NCBI RefSeq assembly: GCF_016907085.1 | Contig: NZ_JAFBBJ010000001.1 | Coordinates: 2,976,001-3,040,000, forward strand | DNA from: Clavibacter michiganensis | GTDB taxonomy: Bacteria; Actinomycetota; Actinomycetes; Actinomycetales; Microbacteriaceae | Direction: 5' to 3' | Length of the DNA: 64,000 nucleotides | Shown here: positions 9,435 to 18,249 of the stretch, one piece after another | Layout: the number at the start of each line of letters is the position of its first letter | Numbering within the stretch: the first letter of the stretch is position 1 | Made by a program: the position numbers and the translations under genes | The notes under the pieces: model-generated | What the model was told of the DNA's origin: nothing | Databases searched by the model: none | Seen by the model: the letters and a program-made list of their open reading frames with translations, nothing else

Positions 9435-9626
9435 ATGGACCAGCACACCGACCCGCAGGCCGACCAGCCCACGCCCGAGGCGGTCGAGGAGTTCGAGCGC
9501 CTCGCCGTCCTGAAGATGGGCGGCCAGGACATCGAGGGAGCCCTCGACGAGCTCCCCGACGCGGACGCCCGCGAGGTGGCGGAGGTCGCCATCGACCGCG
9601 TCGTCCGCGGGTACGACCACCTCTAG
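9435..9626 (+). CDS. Small acidic conserved-type protein of unknown function
   Basis: A 63-residue, Asp/Glu-rich protein with no signal peptide or membrane segment. The ATG at 9435 follows AGAGGGGAC at good spacing, and the codon pattern is typical of the host, so it looks real despite its size. The sequence VEEFERLAVLKMGGQD and a C-terminal helix ending RVVRGYDHL suggest a small helical cytoplasmic protein. I cannot assign a function. The 249 bp upstream (9186-9434) are GC-rich and carry no other gene. Confidence 0.6.
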   Translation: MDQHTDPQADQPTPEAVEEFERLAVLKMGGQDIEGALDELPDADAREVAEVAIDRVVRGYDHL

Positions 9627-9704
9627 CCGGATCCGCGCCGGGCGCCTCCCGCCGGCCGGCCGCCCCGCGATCGAGTCCGGTCGCGCCGGTGACGGCCGTC
9701 GCCC

Positions 9705-10625
9705 CTAGCGACCGGTGAGCCGCGCGATGAGCTCCCGGTACCGCTCCGCCGTCCGCTCCACGATCTCCTGCGGCAGCACGGGCGGCGTCCCGGTGCGATC
9801 CCAGTTCGCCGCCAGCCAGTCCCGCACGATCTGCTTGTCGAAGCTGTCGGTCCGGTTGCCGGTCGCGTACGCCTCGGCGTCCCAGTAGCGCGACGAGTCG
9901 CTCGTGAGCACCTCGTCCGCCAGGGTCGTGATCCCCGTGCGCGGGTCGATCCCGAACTCGAACTTGGTGTCCGCGAGGATCACGCCGCGCTCCTCGGCGA
10001 TGGCCGACGCGCGGCGGTACACGTCGAGGGAGAGGTCGCGCAGGCGCGCCGCCTCCTCGTGCCCCACGAGCTCCTCGGTGCGCGCGAACGTGATGTTCTC
10101 GTCGTGCTCGCCCTGCGGCGCCTTCCACGCGGGCGTGTAGATCGGCTCGGGCAGCCGGTCTCCCTGCGCGAGGCCGGCGGGCAGCGGGATGCCGCACACC
10201 GTGCCGTGCTGGCGGTACTCCTCCCAGCCGGATCCCGCGAGGTAGCCGCGCACGACGCACTCGACGGGCAGCATCTCGAGCACCCGGCAGAGCATCGCGC
10301 GGCCCTCCACGGCCTCCGGGATGCCGATGCGGTCGAGGGTCGGCCCGTCCACGAGGTGGTTCGGCACCTCGAGCCGGTCGAACCACCAGAGGCTGAGCTG
10401 GGTGAGGAGCTCGCCCTTGCCGGGGATCCCCGGCTCGAGCGCGAAGTCGTAGGCGCTCACGCGGTCGGTCGCGACGACCAGCACGTGCGGCTCGCCCTCG
10501 AGCGCGCGGTCGTCGGTGTCGTCGATCGCGGGGCTGAACAGCTCGCGGACCTTGCCCGAGTACGCGTGCTCCCAGCCCGGGAGGTCCCAGTCGGCGGCGT
10601 GGCCCGCGGGCGTCCCGGCGCTCAT
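9705..10625 (-). CDS. purC: Phosphoribosylaminoimidazole-succinocarboxamide synthase
   Basis: SAICAR synthetase of de novo purine synthesis, joining CAIR and aspartate at the expense of ATP. The 306-residue protein has YSGKVRELF near residue 22, VATDRVSAYDF, the loop PVECVVRGYLAGSGWEEY, and ADTKFEFG with TLADEVLTSDSSRYW in the C-terminal half. All are diagnostic of PurC, and the length is normal. The ATG at 10625 overlaps the purD stop by 4 bp, so the two form a translationally coupled purD-purC operon. Confidence 0.96.
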   Translation of the reverse strand: MSAGTPAGHAADWDLPGWEHAYSGKVRELFSPAIDDTDDRALEGEPHVLVVATDRVSAYDFALEPGIPGKGELLTQLSLWWFDRLEVPNHLVDGPTLDRIGIPEAVEGRAMLCRVLEMLPVECVVRGYLAGSGWEEYRQHGTVCGIPLPAGLAQGDRLPEPIYTPAWKAPQGEHDENITFARTEELVGHEEAARLRDLSLDVYRRASAIAEERGVILADTKFEFGIDPRTGITTLADEVLTSDSSRYWDAEAYATGNRTDSFDKQIVRDWLAANWDRTGTPPVLPQEIVERTAERYRELIARLTGR

Positions 10626-11872
10626 CGGACCACCTGCGCGGCGATGTCGGTGCGGTGCTGCGACCCGTCGAGCGACAACCGCCCGACGGCCTCGTAGACG
10701 CGCGACCGCGCCTCCACGAACGAGGGCCCCGTGGCGACGACGCTGAGCACGCGCCCGCCGGTGGCCACGAGCCCGGAATCGGATTCCGCGGTGGCGGCGT
10801 GCGCGATGCTCACGCCCTCGACGCTCTCCGCCTCCTCGACGCCCCGGATGACGCGACCGGTCAGCGGCGCCTCCGGGTAGCCCTCGCTCGCGACGACCAC
10901 GGTGACCGCGACGTCGTCGGAGAACTCCGGCCGCGCCACCCCGCCGAGCTCGCCCGACGCGGCCGCGAGCAGCAGCTGCGAGAGCGGCGTGACGAGGCGC
11001 GGCAGCACGACCTGCGTCTCCGGATCCCCGAACCGCGCGTTGAACTCGATGACCCGGATGCCGTCCGCGGTGAGGATGAGGCCGCAGTAGAGCAGCCCGA
11101 TGAACGGCGTCTGCTCCGCCGCGAGCTTCCGCACGGTGGGCAGCGCGATGGTGTCGATGACCTCGTCGACGAAGCCGGCCGGCAGCCAGGGCAGCGGCGA
11201 GTACGCGCCCATGCCGCCCGTGTTGGGCCCCGCGTCGCCGTCGCCCAGCCGCTTGTAGTCCTGCGCGGGGGAGAGGGGGACCACGTCGTGCCCGTCGGAG
11301 AGGAGGAAGAGCGACACCTCCTGCCCGGCGAGGAACTCCTCGACGAGCACGGTGCCCTGGCCGAGGTAGTGCCGCGCGTGCTCGAGGGCCAGCGTGCGGT
11401 CGGCGGTGACCAGCACGCCCTTGCCCGCGGCGAGGCCGTCGGCCTTGATGACGTAGGGGGCGCCGTACTCGTCGAGCGCGGCCTCGACCTCGTCGACGGT
11501 GCCGGCCTGGGCGGCGCGGCCCGTCGGCACGCCCGCCTCCTCCATGATGCGCTTGGCGAAGGTCTTGGATCCCTCGAGGGCGGCGGCGGCCCGGCCCGGC
11601 CCGAAGACCGGGATGCCCCGCGTGCGCAGAGCATCCGCGACGCCGGCGACGAGCGGCGCCTCGGGCCCCACGACGACGAGCTCGAAGCCCTCCCCGAGCG
11701 CGTGCTCCGCGACCACCGTCGGGTCGTCGATGTCCATCTTCACCACCGGCACGACGCGTGCGATGCCCGCGTTGCCGGGCGCCGCGACGATCTCGTGGCC
11801 CGCGTCCTCCCGGAGCAGGGCCGTGACGATGGCGTGCTCGCGCGCACCGGAACCGAGTACCAGGATCTTCAC
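10622..11872 (-). CDS. purD: Phosphoribosylamine-glycine ligase
   Basis: GAR synthetase, the second step of purine synthesis: phosphoribosylamine plus glycine and ATP give GAR. The 416-residue protein begins MKILVLGSGAREHAI, shows PGNAGIA, VVGPEAPLVAGVAD, the ATP-grasp YVIKADGLAAGKGV near residue 145, and the signature RFGDPETQVVLPRL near residue 290. Length and motifs are complete. It is the first gene of the purD-purC operon. Confidence 0.97.
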   Translation of the reverse strand: MKILVLGSGAREHAIVTALLREDAGHEIVAAPGNAGIARVVPVVKMDIDDPTVVAEHALGEGFELVVVGPEAPLVAGVADALRTRGIPVFGPGRAAAALEGSKTFAKRIMEEAGVPTGRAAQAGTVDEVEAALDEYGAPYVIKADGLAAGKGVLVTADRTLALEHARHYLGQGTVLVEEFLAGQEVSLFLLSDGHDVVPLSPAQDYKRLGDGDAGPNTGGMGAYSPLPWLPAGFVDEVIDTIALPTVRKLAAEQTPFIGLLYCGLILTADGIRVIEFNARFGDPETQVVLPRLVTPLSQLLLAAASGELGGVARPEFSDDVAVTVVVASEGYPEAPLTGRVIRGVEEAESVEGVSIAHAATAESDSGLVATGGRVLSVVATGPSFVEARSRVYEAVGRLSLDGSQHRTDIAAQVVR

Positions 11873-12250
11873 GCCCCCACCCTATCGACGCCGACCCCGC
11901 CGGTCGGGGCCCCTGGGGGCGCCGGCGGCTGCGCCGCATCCGCGTCCCGGGGAGGGGGATCGGAGGGCGGGAGGCCGACCCGCCGCGGGTACGGCACGGG
12001 TCGGCTCCCTGCCCGCTCCGGCGTTCTTCGGGTCCGCCGGCGGGCGCATCGTCCCTGCCCTCCCGACGCCGGGGGAGGCGACGGGAGGGAGGACGTCCTG
12101 CCGTGCCGGGCGGGTCGTGTCACCGCGGGGCACTTCCATACACGGTAATGGATGTCCCCCAAAGCGCGGACACGGGGCGACGCCCCAGTAGGAGGGGTGC
12201 GGCGGCCCCGGCCGGACGGCCGGACCCCGCCCCTCTGGTATCCTGGGACG
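11873..12250. other. 378-bp intergenic region with a long hairpin and a leaderless promoter
   Basis: No gene is seen between the divergent purD and sterol-carrier genes. It contains a long imperfect inverted repeat (11969-11982 against 11997-12009, roughly GGGAGGCCGACCCG / CGGGTCGGCTCCC), which could be a leader or terminator structure on the purD side. At its right end the TATCCT -10 element (12239-12244) sits 6 nt before the next start codon. The rest is featureless GC-rich spacer. Confidence 0.4.
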
Positions 12251-12631
12251 ATGGCCAAGGCGCGCATCCACCCCACCGTCGGACAGCCAGCCGTGCGGGC
12301 CGCGCTCGCCCAGGGCGCCGACGCCGACCGGGAGACGCGGGCCACCGCGGTCCGCTTCCTGCTGCAGTCGCTGGCGGATCTCGCGCCCGGCGGCACCGTC
12401 GAGGTGCGCGTCCCGCCGTTCGGCGCCGTCCAGTGCATCGAGGGCCCCGGCCACACGCGCGGGACGCCCCCGAACGTCATCGAGACCGATCCCGCCACGT
12501 GGATCGCGCTCGCCACGGGCGGCACGACCTGGGACGCGGGCGTCGAGGCGGGCGCCGTGCGCGCGTCCGGCCTCCGCGCCGACCTCCGCGGCCTCCTCCC
12601 CGTGCCGTGGGAGCTCCCCGCCGACCGCTGA
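12251..12631 (+). CDS. Sterol-carrier-family-like protein
   Basis: A 126-residue cytoplasmic protein that resembles the actinobacterial sterol carrier family group. It has a helical N-terminal part rich in Ala/Arg, then GTVEVRVPPFGAVQCIEGPGHTRGTPPNVIETDP and TWIALATGGTTW, a beta-rich lipid-binding-type half. Physiological ligand and role are unknown. No Shine-Dalgarno sequence is present; TATCCT lies 6 nt upstream of the ATG, so translation is probably leaderless. It stands next to purine genes in divergent orientation without an obvious functional link. Confidence 0.75.
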   Translation: MAKARIHPTVGQPAVRAALAQGADADRETRATAVRFLLQSLADLAPGGTVEVRVPPFGAVQCIEGPGHTRGTPPNVIETDPATWIALATGGTTWDAGVEAGAVRASGLRADLRGLLPVPWELPADR

Positions 12632-12687
12632 GCGCCGGGGCGGCCGTCGGTTCGCCTGCCGTCCGTGGCACGGGGGATGATGGACCC

Positions 12688-12996
12688 ATGACCGACGCCC
12701 GACCCCAGCCCGACGACGAGCGCCGCACCGAGGTCCTCGTGCGGCGGTCCCCCCGCTACTTCCGCTTCATGGGCGTCGGAGCTGTCCTCGGGATCATCGT
12801 GGCGATGGTCCTCACGCTCACGTTCCCGCCGAACCCGGAGTTCTCCGAGGCGCAGGTGCTGGCGTTCCTCGCGCTGTTCGCGGTCGTCCTCTTCGGCGGG
12901 CTCGCGGCGCTGATCGCGCTGGCGCTGGACCGCGCGGCATCGCGCCGCTCCCGCGTCCTCACCGCCGAGCGCGAGCGGGGCGAGCCGGGCGCCTGA
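12688..12996 (+). CDS. Two-helix membrane protein, unknown function
   Basis: A 102-residue protein with two hydrophobic segments (VGAVLGIIVAMVLTLTF at about 30-46 and LAFLALFAVVLFGGLAALIAL at about 57-78) and charged ends. It probably spans the inner membrane twice with both termini inside. It resembles small potassium-transporter-Trk-like or unknown membrane proteins annotated in actinobacteria, but I cannot name a family with confidence. It lies 56 bp after the sterol-carrier-like gene on the same strand and converges with purF. Confidence 0.68.
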   Translation: MTDARPQPDDERRTEVLVRRSPRYFRFMGVGAVLGIIVAMVLTLTFPPNPEFSEAQVLAFLALFAVVLFGGLAALIALALDRAASRRSRVLTAERERGEPGA

Positions 12997-13032
12997 TCCC
13001 GCGCCCGACCACCCGCCGCCCCGGCGGGCCGA

Positions 13033-14493
13033 TCAGCTGAGCTGCGTGCGCTCCAGCCAGGACAGGTACTCCGGCGTCACGTTGCCGGTGATGTACTCGC
13101 CCGTGAAGCAGCTCATCTCGAGGTCCTCCACGCCGGTGGACCCCTCGAGGATCGCATCGCGCATGTCCGCGACCTCCTGGTAGATGAGGTGGTCGGCGCC
13201 GAGCTCGGTCGCGATCTCGGGGATCTTGCGCCCGTGCGCGATGAGCTCCTGCCGCGACGGCATGTTGATCCCGTACACGTGCGGGTAGCGCACCGGCGGC
13301 GCGGCGGAGGTGAACGTCACCTTGTTGGCGCCGGCCTGGCGGGCCATGGTGACGATCTCGCGGCTCGTCGTGCCGCGCACGATGGAGTCGTCGACGATGA
13401 GGATGTTCTTGCCCTGGAACTCCGAGCTCATCGCGTTCAGCTTCTGCCGCACCGACTTCTTGCGCTGCGCCTGCCCCGGCATGATGAACGTCCGGCCGAC
13501 GTAGCGGTTCTTGTAGAAGCCCTCGCGGTACTCGATGCCGAGCGTCTGCGCGACCTGCATGGCCGACGGCCGGGACGAGTCGGGAATCGGCATGACCACG
13601 TCGATGTCGCCCGCCGGGCTGTGCTCCGCGATGGTGGCCGCGAGCCGGTTGCCCATGCGCAGGCGCGCGTCGTAGACGCCGATGCCGGACATGACCGAGT
13701 CGGGCCGCGCGAGGTACACGAACTCGAACGCGCAGGGGATGAGGCGCGGCGTGGGGTGGCACTGGCGCGCGTGCATCTCGCCGTCCATCGTGATGAAGAC
13801 GGCCTCGCCGGGCGCCACGTCGCGCACGATCTCGTAGCCGAGCGACTCCATGACGAGCGACTCGCTCGCGACGACCCACTCCATCCGACCGCCCTCGAGC
13901 TCGCGGCGGCCGAGGGTGAGCGGGCGGATCCCGAACGGGTCGCGGAACGCGAGCAGCCCGTGCCCGGCGATCATGGCGATGGAGGCGTACGAGCCCTGCA
14001 CGCGCTCGTGCACGCGCTCGACGGCGGTGAACACCTGGTCGGGATCCAGCGCCATGCCGGACACCTGCGACTGCAGCTCGTGGGCCAGCACGTTCACGAG
14101 CAGCTCGGTGTCGGAGCTCGTGTTGGTGTGGCGGCGATCCACGTGGAAGAGCTCCTGCGCCAGCTCACGCGTGTTGGTGAGGTTGCCGTTGTGCACCAGG
14201 ACGATGCCGTAGGGCGCGTTCACGTAGAACGGCTGCGCCTCGTCCTCGTCCGTGGCGCTGCCCTTGGTGGCGTACCGCACGTGGCCGAGGCCCATCGTGC
14301 CGAGCAGCGATCGCATGTCGCGCGTGCGGAAGGCCTCGCGGACCTGGCCGCTGAGCTTCTTCACGTGGAAGGTGTTGCCCTCCGCGGTGGCGATGCCGGT
14401 GGAGTCCTGACCGCGGTGCTGCAGGAGCAGGAGGCTGTCGTAGACGAGTTGGTTGACGGGTTCGGACGATACGACGCCGACGATGCCGCACAT
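13033..14493 (-). CDS. purF: Amidophosphoribosyltransferase
   Basis: First committed enzyme of purine synthesis: PRPP plus glutamine give phosphoribosylamine. The 486-residue protein starts MCGIVGVVSS, so Cys2 becomes the N-terminal glutaminase nucleophile. It continues with LLLQHRGQDSTGIAT, HVRYATKGS and LVHNGNLTNT. The transferase half carries the PRPP-binding loop ILIVDDSIVRGTTSREIV near residue 360. AGGAG lies about 12 nt upstream of the ATG. It is divergent from purM with an 89-bp spacer, so both may be co-regulated. Confidence 0.97.
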   Translation of the reverse strand: MCGIVGVVSSEPVNQLVYDSLLLLQHRGQDSTGIATAEGNTFHVKKLSGQVREAFRTRDMRSLLGTMGLGHVRYATKGSATDEDEAQPFYVNAPYGIVLVHNGNLTNTRELAQELFHVDRRHTNTSSDTELLVNVLAHELQSQVSGMALDPDQVFTAVERVHERVQGSYASIAMIAGHGLLAFRDPFGIRPLTLGRRELEGGRMEWVVASESLVMESLGYEIVRDVAPGEAVFITMDGEMHARQCHPTPRLIPCAFEFVYLARPDSVMSGIGVYDARLRMGNRLAATIAEHSPAGDIDVVMPIPDSSRPSAMQVAQTLGIEYREGFYKNRYVGRTFIMPGQAQRKKSVRQKLNAMSSEFQGKNILIVDDSIVRGTTSREIVTMARQAGANKVTFTSAAPPVRYPHVYGINMPSRQELIAHGRKIPEIATELGADHLIYQEVADMRDAILEGSTGVEDLEMSCFTGEYITGNVTPEYLSWLERTQLS

Positions 14494-14582
14494 GCTTCGG
14501 CTGACTCCTGAAGAGTAGAAGAGGTGGGGGAGCGGCCAGTCTCCCACACGGGAGCGACGCGCCCGGCCGCTACCCTGTACGC

Positions 14583-15692
14583 GTGACCACCAAGAGCTCG
14601 TATGCAGAGGCCGGCGTCGACACGGAGGCCGGCGATCTCGCGGTCCAGCTGATGAAGGAGGCCGTCTCCCGCACGCACGGCCCCGAGGTCATCGGCGGAT
14701 TCGGCGGATTCGCGGGGCTGTTCGACGCGAGCGCCCTCACCCGCTTCCGCCACCCGCTCCTCGCGACGTCCACCGACGGCGTCGGCACCAAGGTCGCCAT
14801 CGCGCAGGCCATCGACAAGCACGACACCATCGGCCAGGACCTCGTGGGCATGGTCGTCGACGACATCGTCGTGGTCGGCGCGCGCCCCCTCTTCATGACC
14901 GACTACATCGCCTGCGGCAAGGTCGTGCCCGCGCGCATCGCCGACATCGTCGCCGGCATCGCGCGCGCCTGCTCCGACACCGGCACCGCCCTCGTCGGCG
15001 GCGAGACGGCCGAGCACCCCGGGCTCCTCGGGCCGGACGACTACGACGTGGCCGGCGCCGCGGTCGGCGCGGTCGAGGCCGACGCGGTGCTCGGATCGGA
15101 GCGCGTCCGCGACGGCGACGTCGTGCTGGCGCTCGCCTCCAGCGGCCTTCACAGCAACGGCTTCTCGCTCGTGCGCCACATCCTCGCCACCGCCGGCATC
15201 GGCTTCGGCGACACCTCGGCCGAGCTCGGCGGCGTGGTCGGCGAGGTGCTCCTCGAGCCGACGCGCCTCTACACGACGCCGCTCCTCGACGTGCTCGCGC
15301 AGCCGGGGCTCGGGGCCGGCGTGCACTCCATCAGCCACGTCACGGGCGGCGGGATCGCGGCCAACCTCGCGCGCGTGCTGCCCCGCGGGTCCTTCAGCGA
15401 GCTCGAGCGATCCACCTGGTCACCGCCCGCGGTCTTCCGCGCGCTCGCCGGCATCGCGGGCTCGACGCTCGAGAGCGCCGAGGGCACCTGGAACCTCGGC
15501 ATCGGGATGATCGCCGTGGTCGACGCCGCGGCCGCCGACGGCATCGCGCACGCGCTCACCGCCGCGGGCATCCCGACGTGGGAGGCCGGCCGCGTGACGA
15601 TCGGCGACGCGCCCGCGGGCGCCGGCTTCGAGCAGGGCGCCAAGGGCGTCGACGGCGGGGCCGTGCGCCTCACCGGTCGCTACCGCGACTGA
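14583..15692 (+). CDS. purM: Phosphoribosylformylglycinamidine cyclo-ligase
   Basis: AIR synthetase, closing the imidazole ring of the purine precursor with ATP. The 369-residue protein has SYAEAGVDTEAGD, the family signature STDGVGTKVAIA and GMVVDDIVVVGARPLFMTDY, then GGETAEHPG and ISHVTGGGIAANLARVLP. The GTG at 14583 has no Shine-Dalgarno sequence; TACCCT at 14571-14576 suggests a leaderless message. It is paired divergently with purF. Confidence 0.97.
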   Translation: MTTKSSYAEAGVDTEAGDLAVQLMKEAVSRTHGPEVIGGFGGFAGLFDASALTRFRHPLLATSTDGVGTKVAIAQAIDKHDTIGQDLVGMVVDDIVVVGARPLFMTDYIACGKVVPARIADIVAGIARACSDTGTALVGGETAEHPGLLGPDDYDVAGAAVGAVEADAVLGSERVRDGDVVLALASSGLHSNGFSLVRHILATAGIGFGDTSAELGGVVGEVLLEPTRLYTTPLLDVLAQPGLGAGVHSISHVTGGGIAANLARVLPRGSFSELERSTWSPPAVFRALAGIAGSTLESAEGTWNLGIGMIAVVDAAAADGIAHALTAAGIPTWEAGRVTIGDAPAGAGFEQGAKGVDGGAVRLTGRYRD

Positions 15693-15768
15693 TCCGCGGC
15701 GCGCCCGGCGCGTCCGACCCGCGGGCCGGCGCCGCGGCCGGTCGCGCGACACAGCGGGCGCACATGAG

Positions 15769-15797
15769 CGGACCCGCCTCACCAGGAGGCGGGTCCG
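15769..15797. terminator. Bidirectional hairpin terminator between purM and the DUF3073 gene
   Basis: A perfect 12-bp stem, CGGACCCGCCTC (15769-15780) and GAGGCGGGTCCG (15786-15797), with a 5-nt loop. It lies between two convergent genes and has no clear T-tract, as is common in high-GC actinobacteria. Confidence 0.7.
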
Positions 15798-15827
15798 ACG
15801 CTCATCCGGCCGGGGCCGGATGCGGGT

Positions 15828-16037
15828 TCAGGCGCGCTTCTGCTCGTCGCCCGGGACGTAGGCGTCCGGCTCGTCCGCGTACTCGTCCCACTTGGCGGCC
15901 TCGGCCGCGTACTGCTCGTCGACCGCCCCGTGGGTGGTCAGCTCGCGCTCCAGCTGCGTGTAGTCCACATTGGGACTGAACGACTTCAGCTCTCGCGCGA
16001 TCTTGGTGTGCTTAGCTTTTTGACGGCCGCGCCCCAT
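15828..16037 (-). CDS. DUF3073-family small protein
   Basis: A 69-residue basic-then-acidic protein beginning MGRGRQKAKHTKIARELK, with FSPNVDYTQLERELT in the middle. This is the typical actinobacterial DUF3073 pattern, in which the N-terminus looks suited to nucleic-acid contact. The function is not established. The ATG at 16037 is preceded by GAGGGGG at good spacing; the frame starts a little further upstream but that start lacks a ribosome site. It converges with purM. Confidence 0.85.
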   Translation of the reverse strand: MGRGRQKAKHTKIARELKSFSPNVDYTQLERELTTHGAVDEQYAAEAAKWDEYADEPDAYVPGDEQKRA

Positions 16038-16246
16038 GCGAGACCCCCTCACGACTCAGGCCCCGACGGGCGGTGACAACGCTGGATGCAGCGGACAGGG
16101 ATTGGAGAAAACCTAGGGGCTACCCTAACATGTGGCCCTCGTCGTCCCGGGCGTGTCCTCCCCGTCCGGAGAGCGTGCACGGGCATCGTACGACCTCGTC
16201 CCGGGATCGCCCTGCGCCGGGGAGCGGGCGCTAGCCTGGTCGTCCC

Positions 16247-17377
16247 ATGAGCTCCGAACCGGCAGAGACCCAGGTCGTGGTCATCGGTGCCGGACAGGCC
16301 GGGCTCTCCGTCGCGTACCACCTGCAGCGGTTGGGCCTCCGCATGGGCACCGACGCCGTCGTGCTCGACCGCGGGCCCACGACCGGAGGCGCCTGGCAGC
16401 ACCGCTGGGCGGCGCTCCGCCTCGGATCCGCGCACCGCGTGGCCGACCTCCCCGGCATGTCCGAGCTCGGCATCTCGTTCGCGACGGCCGATCGGCGGCT
16501 GCCGGCCCGCGACGTCGTGCGCGACCACTACGCCCGGTACGAGCAGCACTTCGACCTGCGGGTCACCCGCCCCGTGGAGGTGCGCGCGGTGCTCGACGCG
16601 GACGTCCCGCCGCCCGCCGCATCGCGTCGCCGCGCCGCCCACCCCTCGGACTCCGCCCGCCCCCTCCTCGTGCGCGCCACGGACGGAGACCGCGTCGCCC
16701 GGTTCGTCGTCAACGCCACCGGCACGTGGGGCGCGCCGTTCATCCCCTCGTACCCCGGGCTCGGGACCTTCCGGGGTCGGCAGCTGCACACGTCCGGCTA
16801 CCGCGCGGCAGCCGACCTGCGGGGGCTCCGCGTGCTCGTCGTGGGCGGCGGCACCTCCGCCATCGGGTTCCTCCTCGAGCTGGAGGGCGTGGCCGCGCGC
16901 ACCATGTGGTCGACGAGGCGTCCCGTCGACTTCCTCGAGGCGGGCGAGCTCGACGTCGAGGCCGCCGTGCGTGCGGTGGACCTGCAGGACCAGGCCGCGC
17001 GCGCAGGGGAGGCGCTGCCGAGCATCGTCAGCGGGACGGGCGTGCCGCGCACGCGGCGCATCGTCGCCGGGATCCGGCGCGGGGTGCTCGACAGCCGGGG
17101 GCCCATCGCGCGCTTCGAGGAGGACGGGGTCGTCTGGGCGGACGGCGGGCGTGACCAGGTCGACGCGGTGATCTGGGCCACCGGCTTCCGCCCCGAGATC
17201 CGCCATCTGGCGCCGCTGGGCCTCCGGGAGAAGGAGGGCGGCGTGCGCGTCGAGTCCGGTGTCTCCGCGCGGGACCCGCGGGTCTTCCTCGCGGGCTACG
17301 GACCGCAGGCCTCGACGATCGGCGCGAACCGCGCGGGTCGACGCGTCGCCCGGCAGGTCATCGCGGCCCTCGGCTGA
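16247..17377 (+). CDS. Flavin-dependent monooxygenase / NAD(P)-binding oxidoreductase
   Basis: A 376-residue flavoprotein of the FMO-like, YpdA/CzcO-type group. It has the N-terminal FAD motif VVVIGAGQAGLSVAYHL, GGAWQHRW, the second dinucleotide fold VLVVGGGTSAIGFLLEL near residue 200, the VIWATGFRPEIRHL motif near residue 310 and a C-terminal GANRAGRRVARQV. It probably oxidises or reduces a small substrate or forms part of a redox defence; the substrate is unknown. TAGCCT, 9 nt before the ATG, suggests leaderless or near-leaderless expression. Confidence 0.85.
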   Translation: MSSEPAETQVVVIGAGQAGLSVAYHLQRLGLRMGTDAVVLDRGPTTGGAWQHRWAALRLGSAHRVADLPGMSELGISFATADRRLPARDVVRDHYARYEQHFDLRVTRPVEVRAVLDADVPPPAASRRRAAHPSDSARPLLVRATDGDRVARFVVNATGTWGAPFIPSYPGLGTFRGRQLHTSGYRAAADLRGLRVLVVGGGTSAIGFLLELEGVAARTMWSTRRPVDFLEAGELDVEAAVRAVDLQDQAARAGEALPSIVSGTGVPRTRRIVAGIRRGVLDSRGPIARFEEDGVVWADGGRDQVDAVIWATGFRPEIRHLAPLGLREKEGGVRVESGVSARDPRVFLAGYGPQASTIGANRAGRRVARQVIAALG

Positions 17378-17410
17378 GGTGCCGCGGAGGGCATCCGCGG
17401 AGGAGGGGTC

Positions 17411-17454
17411 GTGGGGGCCGGCGCCGTCCGCGGGAACTCGCGGCGGGCCCCCAC
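17411..17454. terminator. Hairpin downstream of the flavin monooxygenase
   Basis: GTGGGGGCC (17411-17419) pairs with GGCCCCCAC (17446-17454), with a further internal stem around CCGCGGGAACTCGCGG. It lies 34 bp after the stop codon, so a transcription-terminating role is likely. Confidence 0.5.
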
Positions 17455-17498
17455 GTCCATCCGGACCTCACGGGTCGGTCCGGACGTGATCCGACCGG

Positions 17499-17530
17499 CG
17501 CGGGGTGCGCCGGCATTGGCGCACCCCGCG
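17499..17530. terminator. Perfect 13-bp hairpin
   Basis: CGCGGGGTGCGCC (17499-17511) and GGCGCACCCCGCG (17518-17530) are exact complements with a 6-nt loop. It is the second of four strong hairpins in this 308-bp spacer. No T-tract follows. Confidence 0.5.
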
Positions 17531-17588
17531 GCCTGATCGACCTGCACGAGCTCTCGGGGGAAGAGTTCGTGCACCAACGAGTCTACAG

Positions 17589-17614
17589 CCGTGTCCTCCT
17601 TTTCGAGGACACGG
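17589..17614. terminator. Perfect 10-bp hairpin with CTTTTC loop
   Basis: CCGTGTCCTC (17589-17598) pairs exactly with GAGGACACGG (17605-17614). It could terminate transcription from either side of this convergent gene junction or form an RNA structure. Confidence 0.45.
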
Positions 17615-17636
17615 GGGCACCCGCCGGTGGCATGGC

Positions 17637-17672
17637 GGAGGGGAGCCGCGCCGTCGGGCACGGCTCCCCTCC
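17637..17672. terminator. Terminator hairpin of the DUF3618 operon
   Basis: GGAGGGGAGCCG (17637-17648) and CGGCTCCCCTCC (17661-17672) form a perfect 12-bp stem, 13 bp past the stop codon of the leftward DUF3618 gene. It fits that operon's terminator. Confidence 0.65.
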
Positions 17673-17685
17673 GAGAGCGGGTCGG

Positions 17686-18249
17686 TCAGCTGCGCGCGTC
17701 GACCTGCACGGCCTGCTTCGCGTCCTGCGCCGACGACTGGACGTCCTGCGCGGTCGACTGCGCCTCGGATCGCACGGTGCCGGCCGAGTCCGTCGCGGTG
17801 TCCTTGACGGCCGCGGCGGCCTGCTGCGCGGGCTCCTTGAGCTCGGACGCGACGTCCTTGGCCGCGTCGGTCGCCTTCTCGACGAGCGGCTGCGCCTTGT
17901 CCTTGACGGTCGAGGCGAGCTCCTTCTCCTTGTCGCTCGCCGGGATCAGCGCGGCGATGAGCAGGCCGGCGCCGAACGCGACGAGGCCGAGGCCGAGGAG
18001 GTTGCCCTGCGCCTTGGCCTTCGCGCCGCCCGCGGTGCCGGAGACGGCGTCCCCGACGTTCGCGCGGGCATCGCTCGCGGAGCCGAGGACGCTGTCCTTC
18101 ACGTTCGACAGGGCGCCGCGCACCTTGTCCGTCTGGCGCTGGGCCACCTTCGCGGGCGTGACCTTGTCGGCCACGGCGTCCACGTCGATGCTCAGCTCGT
18201 TCCGCGTGCGCTCGATCTCCGCACGGATCTGCTCCGGGTTGTCGCTCAT
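17686..18249 (-). CDS. DUF3618-domain membrane-associated protein
   Basis: A 187-residue protein starting MSDNPEQIRAEIERTRNELSIDVDAVADKVTP at roughly residues 1-32, the hallmark of DUF3618. It has one membrane helix (LLGLGLVAFGAGLLIAALIP, about residues 84-103) and then a long Ala/Lys/Asp-rich tail of degenerate 11-residue-like repeats resembling LEA-type amphipathic helices. Its start overlaps the stop of the next upstream gene by 4 bp. It is probably an envelope or stress-associated protein working with the holin-X-like partner; the molecular role is unknown. Confidence 0.8.
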   Translation of the reverse strand: MSDNPEQIRAEIERTRNELSIDVDAVADKVTPAKVAQRQTDKVRGALSNVKDSVLGSASDARANVGDAVSGTAGGAKAKAQGNLLGLGLVAFGAGLLIAALIPASDKEKELASTVKDKAQPLVEKATDAAKDVASELKEPAQQAAAAVKDTATDSAGTVRSEAQSTAQDVQSSAQDAKQAVQVDARS

